Source: B1 sp964443415 (GTDB lineage: Bacteria; Bacteroidota; Bacteroidia; UKL13-3). Taken from it: a DNA stretch of 64,000 nucleotides. The notes under the pieces are model-generated. The model was not told the DNA's origin. It did no database searches and was given only the letters and a program-made list of their open reading frames with translations. Positions 7,619 to 16,994 of this stretch are shown here, in pieces. Numbering within the stretch: the stretch's first letter is position 1; each line of letters starts with the position of its first letter. Both the position numbers and the translations under genes were made by a program. Location of the stretch: positions 1 through 64,000 of the forward strand of contig CAYUDC010000003.1 in the NCBI GenBank assembly GCA_964443415.1, given 5' to 3'.

Positions 7619-10057
7619 GTGTCTACATCACAATTACATCAATGGTTTAAGCTTAATCACAGAGCACCTTTTCCGTTTCAGGAAGAGGCCTGGAATGCTT
7701 TTCTGCAAGGTAAAAGCGGCTTAGTAAACGCGCCAACAGGTAGCGGTAAAACTTATTCATTAGCCTTACCTGTGATTTTAGCTTGTAAAGCCATCAAAAA
7801 GCAGGGTTTAAAGGCCATTTGGATAACACCCATTAGAGCACTAAGCAAAGATATTGCACAAGCATTTATAGAAGCCGCCCATCATTTAGCACCAGAAATT
7901 ACCATAGAAGTTAGAAATGGGGATACTTCATTAAAGGACAGAAAAAGGCAAAAAGAAAAAATGCCAGATGTGCTTATTACCACGCCCGAAAGCCTTCATT
8001 TACTTATTTCTACCAAAACTAGCGTCAAAGATTTATCATTGGTTCAAGCCATCATAATAGACGAGTGGCATGAACTATTAGGTAGTAAAAGGGGAGTGCA
8101 AGTAGAGCTGGCATTGGCATGGTTAAAATCTTGGAATGATCAGCTTCAAGTTTGGGGAATTAGCGCCACCATTGGTAATTTGCCGCAAGCCATGGAAGTG
8201 CTCATGGGGCATCATACTCCCCAAAGCCAACAAGTGATGGTAAGAGCGTACCATCAAAAAAAGATTGAGGTGCTTAGCATTTTGCCGCAAACAGCAGACG
8301 AAATGCCTTGGGCCGGCCATTTGGGATTAAAGCTATTGCCAAATGTTTTACCCATTTTACACCAAGCTAAAACAACCTTGTTGTTTACCAATACCAGGGC
8401 GCAAACAGAAATATGGTACCAAGCAGTGCTAGAGCAAATGCCCGAATTGGCTGGGCAAATTGCCATGCATCATGGTTCATTGAGTCAAGAAATTAGAAGT
8501 TGGGTAGAAGAACAAATACACTTAGGAAACTTAAAACTAGTGATATGTACCTCTAGCTTAGATTTGGGAGTTGACTTTAGGCCTGTTGAACAAATTATTC
8601 AAGTAGGCAGCCCAAAAGGCATTGCTAGGTTTTTGCAAAGAGCAGGTAGGAGTGGGCATCAACCGGGTGCTGTTTCTAAAATTTATTTTGTGCCAACCCA
8701 TGCCATCGAGTTATTAGAAATAGAGGCTATCAAAGAAGCCATAGATAAGAATGAAATTGAAAGTCGCAATCCCTTGATACGCTCATTTGACGTGCTTTCT
8801 CAGTTTATGTTAACGCTCTCTATTGGGCCAGGTTTTAATGCTCAAGCATTGTTCGAAACCATTAAACAAACCTATAGTTTTAACAGCATCAACGAGCAAG
8901 AATGGCAGTGGTTGATGCAGTATTTGGTGGCAGGAGGTAAGAGTTTAGAAGCATATAACGAGTTTGCAAAGTTGGTTCAAACCGAAGATGGAAACTGGGC
9001 CATGCGCGGTAGAAAGGAAGCCATGCAACACAGGCTAAGCATGGGAACCATTGTGGGAAGCAATGCCATGTCTGTGAAATATTTGGGTGGCGGAAACCTT
9101 GGCACCATCGAAGAATACTTTGCAGCCAACCTAAAAGTAGGAGATGTTTTTGGATTTGCCGGCAAGAATTTAGAGTTGGTTCAAATAAAAGACAACACCG
9201 TTTTAGTGCGAAAATCAAACGCAAAGGCCACTAAAATTCCAAGTTGGCAAGGTGGCAGAATGCCATTAAGCTTAGAACTTGGCAATTTATTGAGAGATAA
9301 ATTCGGGTTGACCCGAGCGCTTCATACCCCAGAGTTTGATTGGATAAAGCCTATATTACTCATGCAGCAAGAAATATCTGTGCTGCCAAGGCCAAGTGAT
9401 TTTTTGATAGAACAGTTAGAAAGTAAAGATGGGCATCATTTGTTTTTTTACACTTTTGAAGGCCGTTTGGTGCATGAAGGACTATCTGCCTTAGTGTCTT
9501 ATAGAATTTCTAAAGAAATGCCCATCAGCATTTCAATGGCTATGAATGATTATGGCTTTGAGCTACTAAGTGATCAACCTTTAGAAGCAGAAGAGGTGCT
9601 GAGTTTAGATGTTTTTTCGGAAAACAACCTAAGAAACGATTTGCTCAATAGCTTAAACAGCGGCGAAATGGCCAAGCGCAAGTTTAGGGATATTGCCCAC
9701 ATTGCAGGCTTAATTTTTAGAGGCTATCCCGGAAAGCCAGTTAAATCTAGACATTTGCAGGCCAATAGTAGTTTGTTTTTTGAAGTATTTAAGACGTATG
9801 AGCCAGAAAATCTGCTGTTTCAACAAGCGTATGAAGAGGTTTTGGATCAACAATATGAAGAAAATAGATTACGTTTAACCCTCAAACGGGTGGCCCAAAG
9901 CAATATCATTATTCAGAAATTAGAGAAGCCAGGGCCGTTGGCATTCCCAATATTGGTAGATAGATTAAGGCAAAGTGTAAGCTCCGAAACATTAGCCGAT
10001 AGGGTAAAAAGATTGGAGCTGAGTTTTGTCAGCAAAAAGCCAAAAAAGAAAAACTAG
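7619..10057 (+). CDS. Ligase-associated DEXH-box DNA helicase (Lhr-like)
   Basis: A superfamily 2 helicase of about 812 residues. Walker A is APTGSGKT near residue 38, motif II is DEWH near residue 148, motif III is SATIGN, and motif VI is QRAGRSGHQPG. The layout and the opening WFKLNHRAPFPFQ match the family called ligase-associated DEXH box helicase, thought to act in DNA repair with an ATP-dependent ligase, a nuclease and a phosphoesterase. None of those partners is nearby here. The start is uncertain: a TTG at 7592 lies inside the upstream terminator, so I choose the GTG at 7619. One copy of the dispersed word lies at 8974 and one at 9305. Confidence 0.88.
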   Translation: MSTSQLHQWFKLNHRAPFPFQEEAWNAFLQGKSGLVNAPTGSGKTYSLALPVILACKAIKKQGLKAIWITPIRALSKDIAQAFIEAAHHLAPEITIEVRNGDTSLKDRKRQKEKMPDVLITTPESLHLLISTKTSVKDLSLVQAIIIDEWHELLGSKRGVQVELALAWLKSWNDQLQVWGISATIGNLPQAMEVLMGHHTPQSQQVMVRAYHQKKIEVLSILPQTADEMPWAGHLGLKLLPNVLPILHQAKTTLLFTNTRAQTEIWYQAVLEQMPELAGQIAMHHGSLSQEIRSWVEEQIHLGNLKLVICTSSLDLGVDFRPVEQIIQVGSPKGIARFLQRAGRSGHQPGAVSKIYFVPTHAIELLEIEAIKEAIDKNEIESRNPLIRSFDVLSQFMLTLSIGPGFNAQALFETIKQTYSFNSINEQEWQWLMQYLVAGGKSLEAYNEFAKLVQTEDGNWAMRGRKEAMQHRLSMGTIVGSNAMSVKYLGGGNLGTIEEYFAANLKVGDVFGFAGKNLELVQIKDNTVLVRKSNAKATKIPSWQGGRMPLSLELGNLLRDKFGLTRALHTPEFDWIKPILLMQQEISVLPRPSDFLIEQLESKDGHHLFFYTFEGRLVHEGLSALVSYRISKEMPISISMAMNDYGFELLSDQPLEAEEVLSLDVFSENNLRNDLLNSLNSGEMAKRKFRDIAHIAGLIFRGYPGKPVKSRHLQANSSLFFEVFKTYEPENLLFQQAYEEVLDQQYEENRLRLTLKRVAQSNIIIQKLEKPGPLAFPILVDRLRQSVSSETLADRVKRLELSFVSKKPKKKN

Positions 10058-10136
10058 ATTTGAACCAAAAGAATAAACTAATTACTTTGCAACTCATTAA
10101 AAATTAATTTTGACTCATAATTATAAAAGTTCATAC

Positions 10137-11522
10137 ATGAAGAAACTGATGTTTATTGCGCTAGTTGCCATAGGCTTTGGCGCAGCTGCCCAGACCAATC
10201 GCGTTAACGACGCAGCCATTTATTTGCGAAACGGTGAAATTGAAGATGCCAAAAAAGCAGCAGAAGAGGCTATTGCACATCCTGATACCAAAGCAGACGT
10301 AAAAGCTTGGTTTTATTATGTGTCTATCTTGGATACCATTATCAAAAATCCTACAGCTTACAGCAGTTTAGCTACCAACATCAATGAAAAATTTTATAAC
10401 GCTTGCATTAGCTGTGTGAAGTATGATGCTAAGAATCGTTATGAGTATTATTGCAAAGAACAAGCCTTAATAAACAGTGCATTTTTAAGCTTTAATGCTG
10501 GTATAGCAGCGTATGAAGCCAAAGATTACAATAAAGCGCTAGAGTATTACCAAATGGTGTTGGATGTAGTACCATATGATAAAAATGAAGATTTAAAGAA
10601 GAATAACCTTTCAGAGAAAAACATTTATTTATACATGGCTTACTCGGCGGTACAATCTAACAACAATGCCAAAGCCAAAGTTTACTTAGGAAAGTTAATC
10701 GACTTAAACTACGACGACCATTTAATCTTCCTTCAAATGGTAAACATTCACCTAGAAGAAGGAGATACCACCAAAGCCTTAAGCATTTTAGATGATGCAC
10801 GTAAGCGTTATCCAACCGAAAAAGATTTAATTAACCAAGAATTAAACATCTACTTAAACATGGGTAAGCAAGATGTATTGGTAGAAAAAATCACCGCTGC
10901 TTTAGAAAACAACCCAGAAGATGCCACCTTATTGTATGTGCGTGGTAACATTTTTGATACCTATAGCAACGATTATAACAAGAAATTTAAAAATCATAGG
11001 GATTCTGTTAACTCATGGAAGCGCAAAGCCAATACAGAAAAGGTGCCAGCCAAGAAAACAGTTTACTTAACCAATGCTGCCAATAGCCAAAAGAAGTCGG
11101 ATGACTTCTACAAAATGAGCAAAGATTATGCGGCAAAAGCAGAGGTAGATTACAAGAAAGTGGTAGAGTTAAACCCAGAATTTATCGATGCCTTTTACAA
11201 TTTAGGTGCACTTACCAATAACAAAAGCACAGAGATCGTAGAGAAAATAAACAACCTGCCAAACAACATTTCTCAAGCAGAATATGATAAAAGATTGGCC
11301 CCATTAAAAAAGGAGCAAGTAACCATACTTAACCAAGCATTAGGATATTTTAACCAAGCCTTAGCCATTGCAGAGTCTAAGCCAGAAGATACCAACGAAG
11401 CCAAGAAAGAAAAGTATGCCTACATGCAAGATATTTTATATAGCATTCAGCAAGTGTATGCCAACCTTGGCGATGAGAAGAAAACACTTGAAACCATGAA
11501 CAAGCGCAAGCAGTTTGAATAA
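10137..11522 (+). CDS. Secreted tetratricopeptide-repeat protein
   Basis: The protein has 461 residues from the ATG at 10137, which opens a normal signal peptide (MKKLMFIALVAIGFGAAAQ). An upstream TTG-started extension to 10110 is rejected. TPR-like helices are visible at several points, for example YEAKDYNKALEYYQMVLDVV and IDAFYNLGALTNN. The long middle section is lysine-rich and probably coiled-coil. TPR proteins scaffold other proteins; this one would act in the periplasm or at the outer membrane. No partner is evident. It ends in a strong terminator and faces the LacI gene. Confidence 0.82.
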   Translation: MKKLMFIALVAIGFGAAAQTNRVNDAAIYLRNGEIEDAKKAAEEAIAHPDTKADVKAWFYYVSILDTIIKNPTAYSSLATNINEKFYNACISCVKYDAKNRYEYYCKEQALINSAFLSFNAGIAAYEAKDYNKALEYYQMVLDVVPYDKNEDLKKNNLSEKNIYLYMAYSAVQSNNNAKAKVYLGKLIDLNYDDHLIFLQMVNIHLEEGDTTKALSILDDARKRYPTEKDLINQELNIYLNMGKQDVLVEKITAALENNPEDATLLYVRGNIFDTYSNDYNKKFKNHRDSVNSWKRKANTEKVPAKKTVYLTNAANSQKKSDDFYKMSKDYAAKAEVDYKKVVELNPEFIDAFYNLGALTNNKSTEIVEKINNLPNNISQAEYDKRLAPLKKEQVTILNQALGYFNQALAIAESKPEDTNEAKKEKYAYMQDILYSIQQVYANLGDEKKTLETMNKRKQFE

Positions 11523-11542
11523 GTAAACGAATTAAAATAGGT

Positions 11543-11574
11543 AAGGGGAGGCAAGCAATTGTCTCCCTTTTTTG
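11543..11574 (+). terminator. Intrinsic terminator of the TPR gene
   Basis: The stem AAGGGGAGGCAA / TTGTCTCCCTT has one bulged G and one G-T pair, a loop GCAA, and is followed by a run of T (TTTTTTGTTT). It lies between the convergent TPR and LacI genes. There is no T run in the other direction, so it serves only the plus strand. Confidence 0.75.
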
Positions 11575-11575
11575 T

Positions 11576-12568
11576 TTAATCAATCAAAGGCGTTTCAATA
11601 AAAAAGGTGCCTTTGATGATTTTGTTATTTTTAATTTGATCCATGAGCAGTTCGCCAGCTTTAATGCCTAAATCAAATCCCGATGTTTTTACATAAGGTA
11701 TTTTAAACTGACAGATATTGGGTAAAAACCCATCACTCATAGTTACCGTTTTTATTTCTCTAGAAAGGCTTAGCCGTAATTCATAGGCAGCACGCATTAC
11801 GCCTTCTAATATTTCGTCACTCATCAGAAACAAACCCTCTGGTCTGTTTTTTTCTGACCATAAATAATTAAATACCTCTTCGGCATCCTTAGAATGGTGG
11901 GCAAAATGAATCATCCCCGGACCAGGTTTAATGCCATGATCAAACAGGGCCCTTCTAAAACCACTCAGCCTATCTTGGGTAATAGATAAACGCTCATCGC
12001 CAAAAATCCCTGCAATTCTTTTAATGCTTTTATGTTGTTGAAGTAAATACGAAATGCCTTCATAAGCTGCCTTTTCGCCGGGTATGCTTACTTTACAGGT
12101 ATCCGTATCAAGTTTAACTTTATCAAAGAAAACCATCGGAACCCCTCTTGATTGTAATTCTTTAAAATGATCTAAGGCAGCACTTTCTTTACATAAAGAA
12201 ATTAATACACCATCTACACCAAGCCTTACACAGATTTCTGCATTTTGAACTTCCCGCTGTAAACTATCATTGGAGTTTAAAATCAATAGCTGAAACCCTT
12301 CTTTATACATCATCTGTTCGATGGCTTTGATGACATTTGGGAAAAAGTAATTGGCTACTTCTGGAATGATTAAAGCAATAATTCCACTTTTTCCTTTGCG
12401 CAAATTAATGGCAGTAATATTGGGCTGATAGCCAAGCTTTTCGGCCAATTCGTGAATAGTAACCTTAAGTTCTTTGCCAACATCAGGATGGTCTCTTAAA
12501 GCCCTAGAAACCGTAGAAGGATGTATATCTAAGTATTTGGCTATGTCTTTTATAGTAACCTTGCTCAT
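11576..12568 (-). CDS. LacI-family transcriptional regulator
   Basis: The protein has 330 residues from the ATG complementary to 12566-12568, which gives the canonical start MSKVTIKDIAKYLDIHPSTVSRAL. The N-terminal helix-turn-helix (residues 4-24) contains the VSRAL segment that reads the operator minor groove. It is followed by a periplasmic-binding-protein-like effector domain (GIIALIIPEVANYFFPNV...). It is divergent from a TonB receptor and a sugar operon, and a palindrome with a central CG step lies between them. I infer that it controls the sugar locus, and possibly itself, in response to the transported sugar or a phosphorylated product. Confidence 0.93.
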   Translation of the reverse strand: MSKVTIKDIAKYLDIHPSTVSRALRDHPDVGKELKVTIHELAEKLGYQPNITAINLRKGKSGIIALIIPEVANYFFPNVIKAIEQMMYKEGFQLLILNSNDSLQREVQNAEICVRLGVDGVLISLCKESAALDHFKELQSRGVPMVFFDKVKLDTDTCKVSIPGEKAAYEGISYLLQQHKSIKRIAGIFGDERLSITQDRLSGFRRALFDHGIKPGPGMIHFAHHSKDAEEVFNYLWSEKNRPEGLFLMSDEILEGVMRAAYELRLSLSREIKTVTMSDGFLPNICQFKIPYVKTSGFDLGIKAGELLMDQIKNNKIIKGTFFIETPLID

Positions 12569-12613
12569 ATCAATTCTGATACAAGTTAGCAAATGCTTTT
12601 AATTTATCAACAA

Positions 12614-12635
12614 CAATCGTTTGCGCAAACCATTG
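12614..12635. promoter_or_regulatory. Candidate LacI-family operator
   Basis: A 22-base palindrome has arms CAATCGTTTGC and GCAAACCATTG that differ from perfect symmetry at one position pair. The inner 12 bases GTTTGCGCAAAC are a perfect palindrome with a central CG, the hallmark of LacI/GalR operators. It lies in the divergent region, 46 bases from the LacI start and 66 bases before the TonB receptor start. Confidence 0.65.
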
Positions 12636-12700
12636 CGTTTGTCGGGTTGAACCAAGTGAATGTTCTACTCCTAATTTCGATTGACAAATTTTTAATATCT

Positions 12701-15337
12701 ATGAAGAATATTTACAAACATGTATTTATGAGTCTTTGCCTCGGACTGCTTGCCAATGCAGGTATTTCGCAGGTGAGACAATTTAAGGGTATTGTTACAG
12801 ATGATAGCAATGCTCCAGTATTGGGCGCAGTGGTAATGGTAGAAGGTACCAATGCTGGTGCTGTTACCAATGCGCAAGGAACTTATCAGTTTACCTTAGA
12901 AGTAGGAGGAAAGGCCGAAGTGGTAATGACCGCCACCATGATAGGCTATGAAAAAGCCAAGGTAAGTGTAAGCACTGCAAGCGACCCGGTGACCAAAAAC
13001 TTTACCCTTCGTCAAGATCAAATGGGATTAAAAGAATTGGTAGTAACTGGTGTGAATAATCCTAAATCAAAAATCGAGTCGAGTGTTTCTATTTCAACCT
13101 TAAGAGCAGACCAAATTAATCAATCTGCACCAAGAACTACCGCCGAAATTTTTAGAGCCATTCCTGGTATTCGCTCAGAAGCCTCGGCAGGTGATGGTAA
13201 TACCAATATTACAGTAAGAGGTGTACCTATCTCTTCTGGCGGTTCTAAATATTTACAATTACAAGAAGATGGATTACCTGTATTGCAATTTGGAGATATA
13301 GCCTTTGCCACATCGGATATCTTTTTGCGTGCAGATCAAACCGTATCAAGAATAGAAGCCATCAGAGGTGGTTCTTCTTCTACCATGGCGAGTAACGCAC
13401 CTGCTGGTATCATTAATTTTATCAGCAAAACTGGCGAACAGGAGGGAGGAAGCTTAGCCAATACCTTTGGATTAGATTACCAAACTTATCGCACAGACTT
13501 TGATTATGGAAGCCCCATTACCAAAGACTTAAGCTTTCATATAGGTGGTTTCTATAGAACTGGTGAAGGTGTTAGAACAGCGGGCTATAATGCCAACAAT
13601 GGCGGACAAATTAAAGCAAGCCTTACCAAAAAGTTTAACAATGGTTATGCTCGCATGTACGTGAAGTTATTAAATGATAGAGCTGCCGCTTATATGCCTA
13701 TGCCAATTGAGGTTTCTGGTACTAATGCAAATCCAATTTATAATTCATTAAACAATTTTGACGCTTTAAGAGGAACTTTACATACGCCATACCTACAACA
13801 AAATGTGGGAAGTGGAAGCAATGGTGAGATCAGAAGAAGCGACGTGGCAGATGGAATGCACCCTGTAAGTAAAGCACTTGGTTTTGAGTTTGGCTTTGAT
13901 TTAGGAGATGGCTGGGGTATTGAAAACCGCGGTAGATTCTCGGCCAACAATGGTAGATTTTTAGCGCCTTTCCCTGCTTCTGTTGGAAATACCAACGACA
14001 TGGTAAATGCCATCGCAGCGGCACAAGGTTGGACCATCACCAATCCTACATTAACTTATGCCGATAATGGTGAAGCTTTTAAAGGAGACAAGGCGATGAT
14101 CATTCATATGTTTGATACCGAACTTAGAAACTTTAATTTATTTGCCAACGACTTTAAAGTAAAAAAGAAAATCAATGAAAAGATAGTTGTGAATGCAGGA
14201 ATTTATAAAGCCAACCAAACAGTTTCGATGGCATGGCTTTGGAATTCATACCTTACTGATGTAAATGGCGATGGTGCTAGATTAATTAATATCGATACAG
14301 GTGCTACCCGTTTAACACATAATGGTCAAGTTGCCTACGGTGTGCCAGTTTGGGGTAATTGCTGCCAAAGAAGTTATGATACCAAATACGATATCATCGC
14401 TCCTTATGCTGGTGCTAGCTTCGACTTAAAAGATTTATCAATTGATGCGAGCCTTAGATATGATATTGGAAATGTGAGTGGTTCTTTTGCTGGAAGCTCA
14501 CAAAGTAGCAAAGACATGAATGGTGATGGAAACATTTCGGCAAACGAATTAAGTGTTTCAACCATTGATTATGCCAAATCAACTGCTGTTAATTATACTT
14601 ATAAATACCTTTCGTATTCGGCTGGTGCTAATTATAAAATTACTGAAGGTGATGCTGTTTTTGCTAGATACAGCACTGGTGCTTCTGCAAAAGCTGATCG
14701 TATTTTGTTTAGCTCTTCTATTCTTGCCAATGGCGATGCAAGAGCTACTTATGATGAAATTACTCAAGCCGAATTTGGTTATAAACTTCGCAGAAACAAG
14801 CTAGGCTTATTCTTAACTGGTTTTTATGCCAACGTTAATGAGCAAGGCGGTTTCGAAGCCACTACGCAACAAATTATCGAAAACGATTATAAGTCGATGG
14901 GTTTAGAAACCGAATTTACTTATGCTATCAATAAGCAATTTGATGTTCGTGGAAGTTTAACTTATACCAAAGCAGAAATTACAAGCGGCGTTAATAAAGG
15001 CAAAACTCCAAGAAGACAAGCACCTTTAATTTATAATGCGTTCTTTAATTACAAATTTGGTAAGCATGCAGCTGGATTAAATGTAATTGGAACTGCTAAG
15101 TCTTTTGCACAAGACAACAACCAATTGGTTATGCCTGCTTATATGATTACAAATGCTTATGTAAATTTAGGTATTAGCAAAAGCTTAAGCCTATCTTTAA
15201 ATGCAAACAATCTATTAAATAGTTTAGGTATCACTGAGTCGGAAGAAGGTTCGATCGCAGAAAATCAAGTAAATATTATCAGGGCAAGGTCTATCATGGG
15301 AAGATCTATATCTGCCACGGTAAGGTTAGTGTTTTAG
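12701..15337 (+). CDS. TonB-dependent outer-membrane receptor of the sugar locus
   Basis: The protein has 878 residues from the ATG at 12701 (MKNIYKHVFMSLCLGLLANAG), a better signal peptide than the upstream in-frame start at 12593. Domains in order are: signal peptide; a carboxypeptidase-like regulatory domain (FKGIVTDDSNAPVLGAVV, about 30-110); a plug domain (TTAEIFRAIPGIRSEAS, VRGVPISSGG); and a 22-strand-type barrel ending in RSISATVRLVF with a terminal Phe. It should import a sugar across the outer membrane using TonB energy. No SusD partner is present, which is unusual for glycan systems and fits a small oligosaccharide. Regulation by the divergent LacI gene is inferred. Confidence 0.92.
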   Translation: MKNIYKHVFMSLCLGLLANAGISQVRQFKGIVTDDSNAPVLGAVVMVEGTNAGAVTNAQGTYQFTLEVGGKAEVVMTATMIGYEKAKVSVSTASDPVTKNFTLRQDQMGLKELVVTGVNNPKSKIESSVSISTLRADQINQSAPRTTAEIFRAIPGIRSEASAGDGNTNITVRGVPISSGGSKYLQLQEDGLPVLQFGDIAFATSDIFLRADQTVSRIEAIRGGSSSTMASNAPAGIINFISKTGEQEGGSLANTFGLDYQTYRTDFDYGSPITKDLSFHIGGFYRTGEGVRTAGYNANNGGQIKASLTKKFNNGYARMYVKLLNDRAAAYMPMPIEVSGTNANPIYNSLNNFDALRGTLHTPYLQQNVGSGSNGEIRRSDVADGMHPVSKALGFEFGFDLGDGWGIENRGRFSANNGRFLAPFPASVGNTNDMVNAIAAAQGWTITNPTLTYADNGEAFKGDKAMIIHMFDTELRNFNLFANDFKVKKKINEKIVVNAGIYKANQTVSMAWLWNSYLTDVNGDGARLINIDTGATRLTHNGQVAYGVPVWGNCCQRSYDTKYDIIAPYAGASFDLKDLSIDASLRYDIGNVSGSFAGSSQSSKDMNGDGNISANELSVSTIDYAKSTAVNYTYKYLSYSAGANYKITEGDAVFARYSTGASAKADRILFSSSILANGDARATYDEITQAEFGYKLRRNKLGLFLTGFYANVNEQGGFEATTQQIIENDYKSMGLETEFTYAINKQFDVRGSLTYTKAEITSGVNKGKTPRRQAPLIYNAFFNYKFGKHAAGLNVIGTAKSFAQDNNQLVMPAYMITNAYVNLGISKSLSLSLNANNLLNSLGITESEEGSIAENQVNIIRARSIMGRSISATVRLVF

Positions 15338-15358
15338 TGTTTTTTAGTTTAATTGGTA

Positions 15359-15398
15359 AAAAGTTTCCGGCTTGCATGGGGCAAGCCGGAACTTTATT
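15359..15398 (+). terminator. Terminator-like hairpin between receptor and symporter genes
   Basis: The arms AAAGTTTCCGGCTTGC and GCAAGCCGGAACTTT pair over about 15 positions with one bulged T, around a short loop, followed by ATTTTAA. It lies about 20 bases past the receptor stop and ends just before the symporter ATG at 15406. It may end most transcripts after the receptor gene, lowering expression of the downstream genes, or may protect the receptor mRNA. Confidence 0.65.
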
Positions 15399-15405
15399 TT
15401 AACTT

Positions 15406-16992
15406 ATGGAAATAAATTCAATAGACCTCAGCATTATCCTGATATATGTTATCGGGATTATTTATTATGGCATCCGCTCGGGCAAAAAATCAAGCTCAGA
15501 AGAATACTTTTTGGGCGGAAAATCAATGACCTGGCCTGTCATAGGATTGTCTATGTTTGCCGCCAACATATCTAGCAACTCCTTAGTGGCCATCACAGGT
15601 GGAGCCTACAATAATGGCATCTCTGTTTTTAACTACGAGTGGATGGCCTCGGTGGTTCTTGTGTTTTTCTGTATTTTTATCCTTCCATTTTATTTAAATA
15701 CTGGCATTTATACCATGCCAGAATATTTCGAAAAAAGATTCGACGCCAGAAGCAGGGTTTATTTTGCCGTAATAACTTTAGTGGGTAACATTTTTATAGA
15801 TACTGCTGGCACTTTATATGCAGGTTACAAAACCATCGCTTTTGTAGCGCCAGAGCTAAATCCTTACCTAGTAGTGGGTGCCTTGGCTGTTTTTGCTGCT
15901 AGTTATACCATTCTTGGTGGATTATCAAGCGTGATGAAAACAGAAGTGGTTAATACCATCATTTTATTATTCTCTGCCTTAGTTTTATCTGTTATTATAT
16001 ACCAAAAAGGAGGTAGCTGGGAACAGATAAAAGCAGCAGCAGATGTAAAAGGTGATCACATGACACATTTGGTATTGCCAAATTCTAACCCAAGTATGCC
16101 ATGGTTAGGCCTGCTGTTTGGGGTTCCAATACTTGGCTTTTATTTTTGGTGTAATAATCAATTTATTGTTCAAAGAGCACTCAGCGCAAAAAACAAAGAT
16201 GAGGCTAGAAAAGGCGCCTTGTTTGCAGGCTTGTTAAAGTTGCCTGTTTTGTTTTTATTGGTTATTCCAGGCATCATTGCCATTCAAATTCTACCCAATC
16301 TTAAAGACAGCAGCGAAGCTTATCCTCGGATGATGTTTGAATATTTGCCGACAGGTTTGTTAGGCTTAACCATCGCTGGCTTCCTTGCTGCTATGGCGTC
16401 TGCGGTTAGTGCGACGTTAAACTCAGCCTCTACCTTAGTGAGCATGGATTTGATTAGAAAAGTAAAACCCAATATCGAATCGGCGGCGTTAGTGAAAGCC
16501 GGGCAAATATCAACCATCGTATTTATGATTATCGCCGTTTTATGGGCACCACAAATTGCCAAAGCAAGCTCGTTTATGGATTACATGCAAGGTGTGCTTT
16601 CTCTTATTTCGCCACCAGTGGTGGCCGTATTTTTAGCAGGACTGTTTTTTAAAAGAACAACTGCCAATGGCGCATTCTACGGACTAATGGCCGGTTTAGC
16701 TTGTGGTGTATTAGTGGTTGTGAGCTCACTTTATGATGTGCCAAGTATCAACAATATTCCATTTCTGTTAAAAGCACCGCTCATTTTTGCTTTTTGTTTT
16801 ACAATTACCATGGCCATCTCGTTTTTAGAAACCAATAAACAAAAGGGAGATTTACAAAATTTAATTTGGTCAGCCCAAATGTATCAGCAAGAAACAATAG
16901 AATTAAAAGGTATTAAGTGGTACCATAATTACAGGGTATTAAGTGTTATACTGCTTGTGCTCACATTTTTGGTAGTTTATATATATAGATAA
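15406..16992 (+). CDS. Sodium:solute symporter (SSS family)
   Basis: The protein has 528 residues with about 13-14 hydrophobic helices. The N-terminus includes the SSS-type segment GIRSGKKSSSEEYFLGGKSM before helix 2. Further helices include FAANISSNSLVAITGGAYNNG and IAGFLAAMASAVSATLNSASTL, which hold the usual sodium-site region. It would carry a sugar from the periplasm into the cytoplasm with sodium. It sits between the TonB receptor and the glycosidase gene (two bases to the next start), so it is most likely the inner-membrane step of the same pathway. The substrate is inferred only from its neighbours. Confidence 0.92.
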   Translation: MEINSIDLSIILIYVIGIIYYGIRSGKKSSSEEYFLGGKSMTWPVIGLSMFAANISSNSLVAITGGAYNNGISVFNYEWMASVVLVFFCIFILPFYLNTGIYTMPEYFEKRFDARSRVYFAVITLVGNIFIDTAGTLYAGYKTIAFVAPELNPYLVVGALAVFAASYTILGGLSSVMKTEVVNTIILLFSALVLSVIIYQKGGSWEQIKAAADVKGDHMTHLVLPNSNPSMPWLGLLFGVPILGFYFWCNNQFIVQRALSAKNKDEARKGALFAGLLKLPVLFLLVIPGIIAIQILPNLKDSSEAYPRMMFEYLPTGLLGLTIAGFLAAMASAVSATLNSASTLVSMDLIRKVKPNIESAALVKAGQISTIVFMIIAVLWAPQIAKASSFMDYMQGVLSLISPPVVAVFLAGLFFKRTTANGAFYGLMAGLACGVLVVVSSLYDVPSINNIPFLLKAPLIFAFCFTITMAISFLETNKQKGDLQNLIWSAQMYQQETIELKGIKWYHNYRVLSVILLVLTFLVVYIYR

Positions 16993-16994
16993 AG

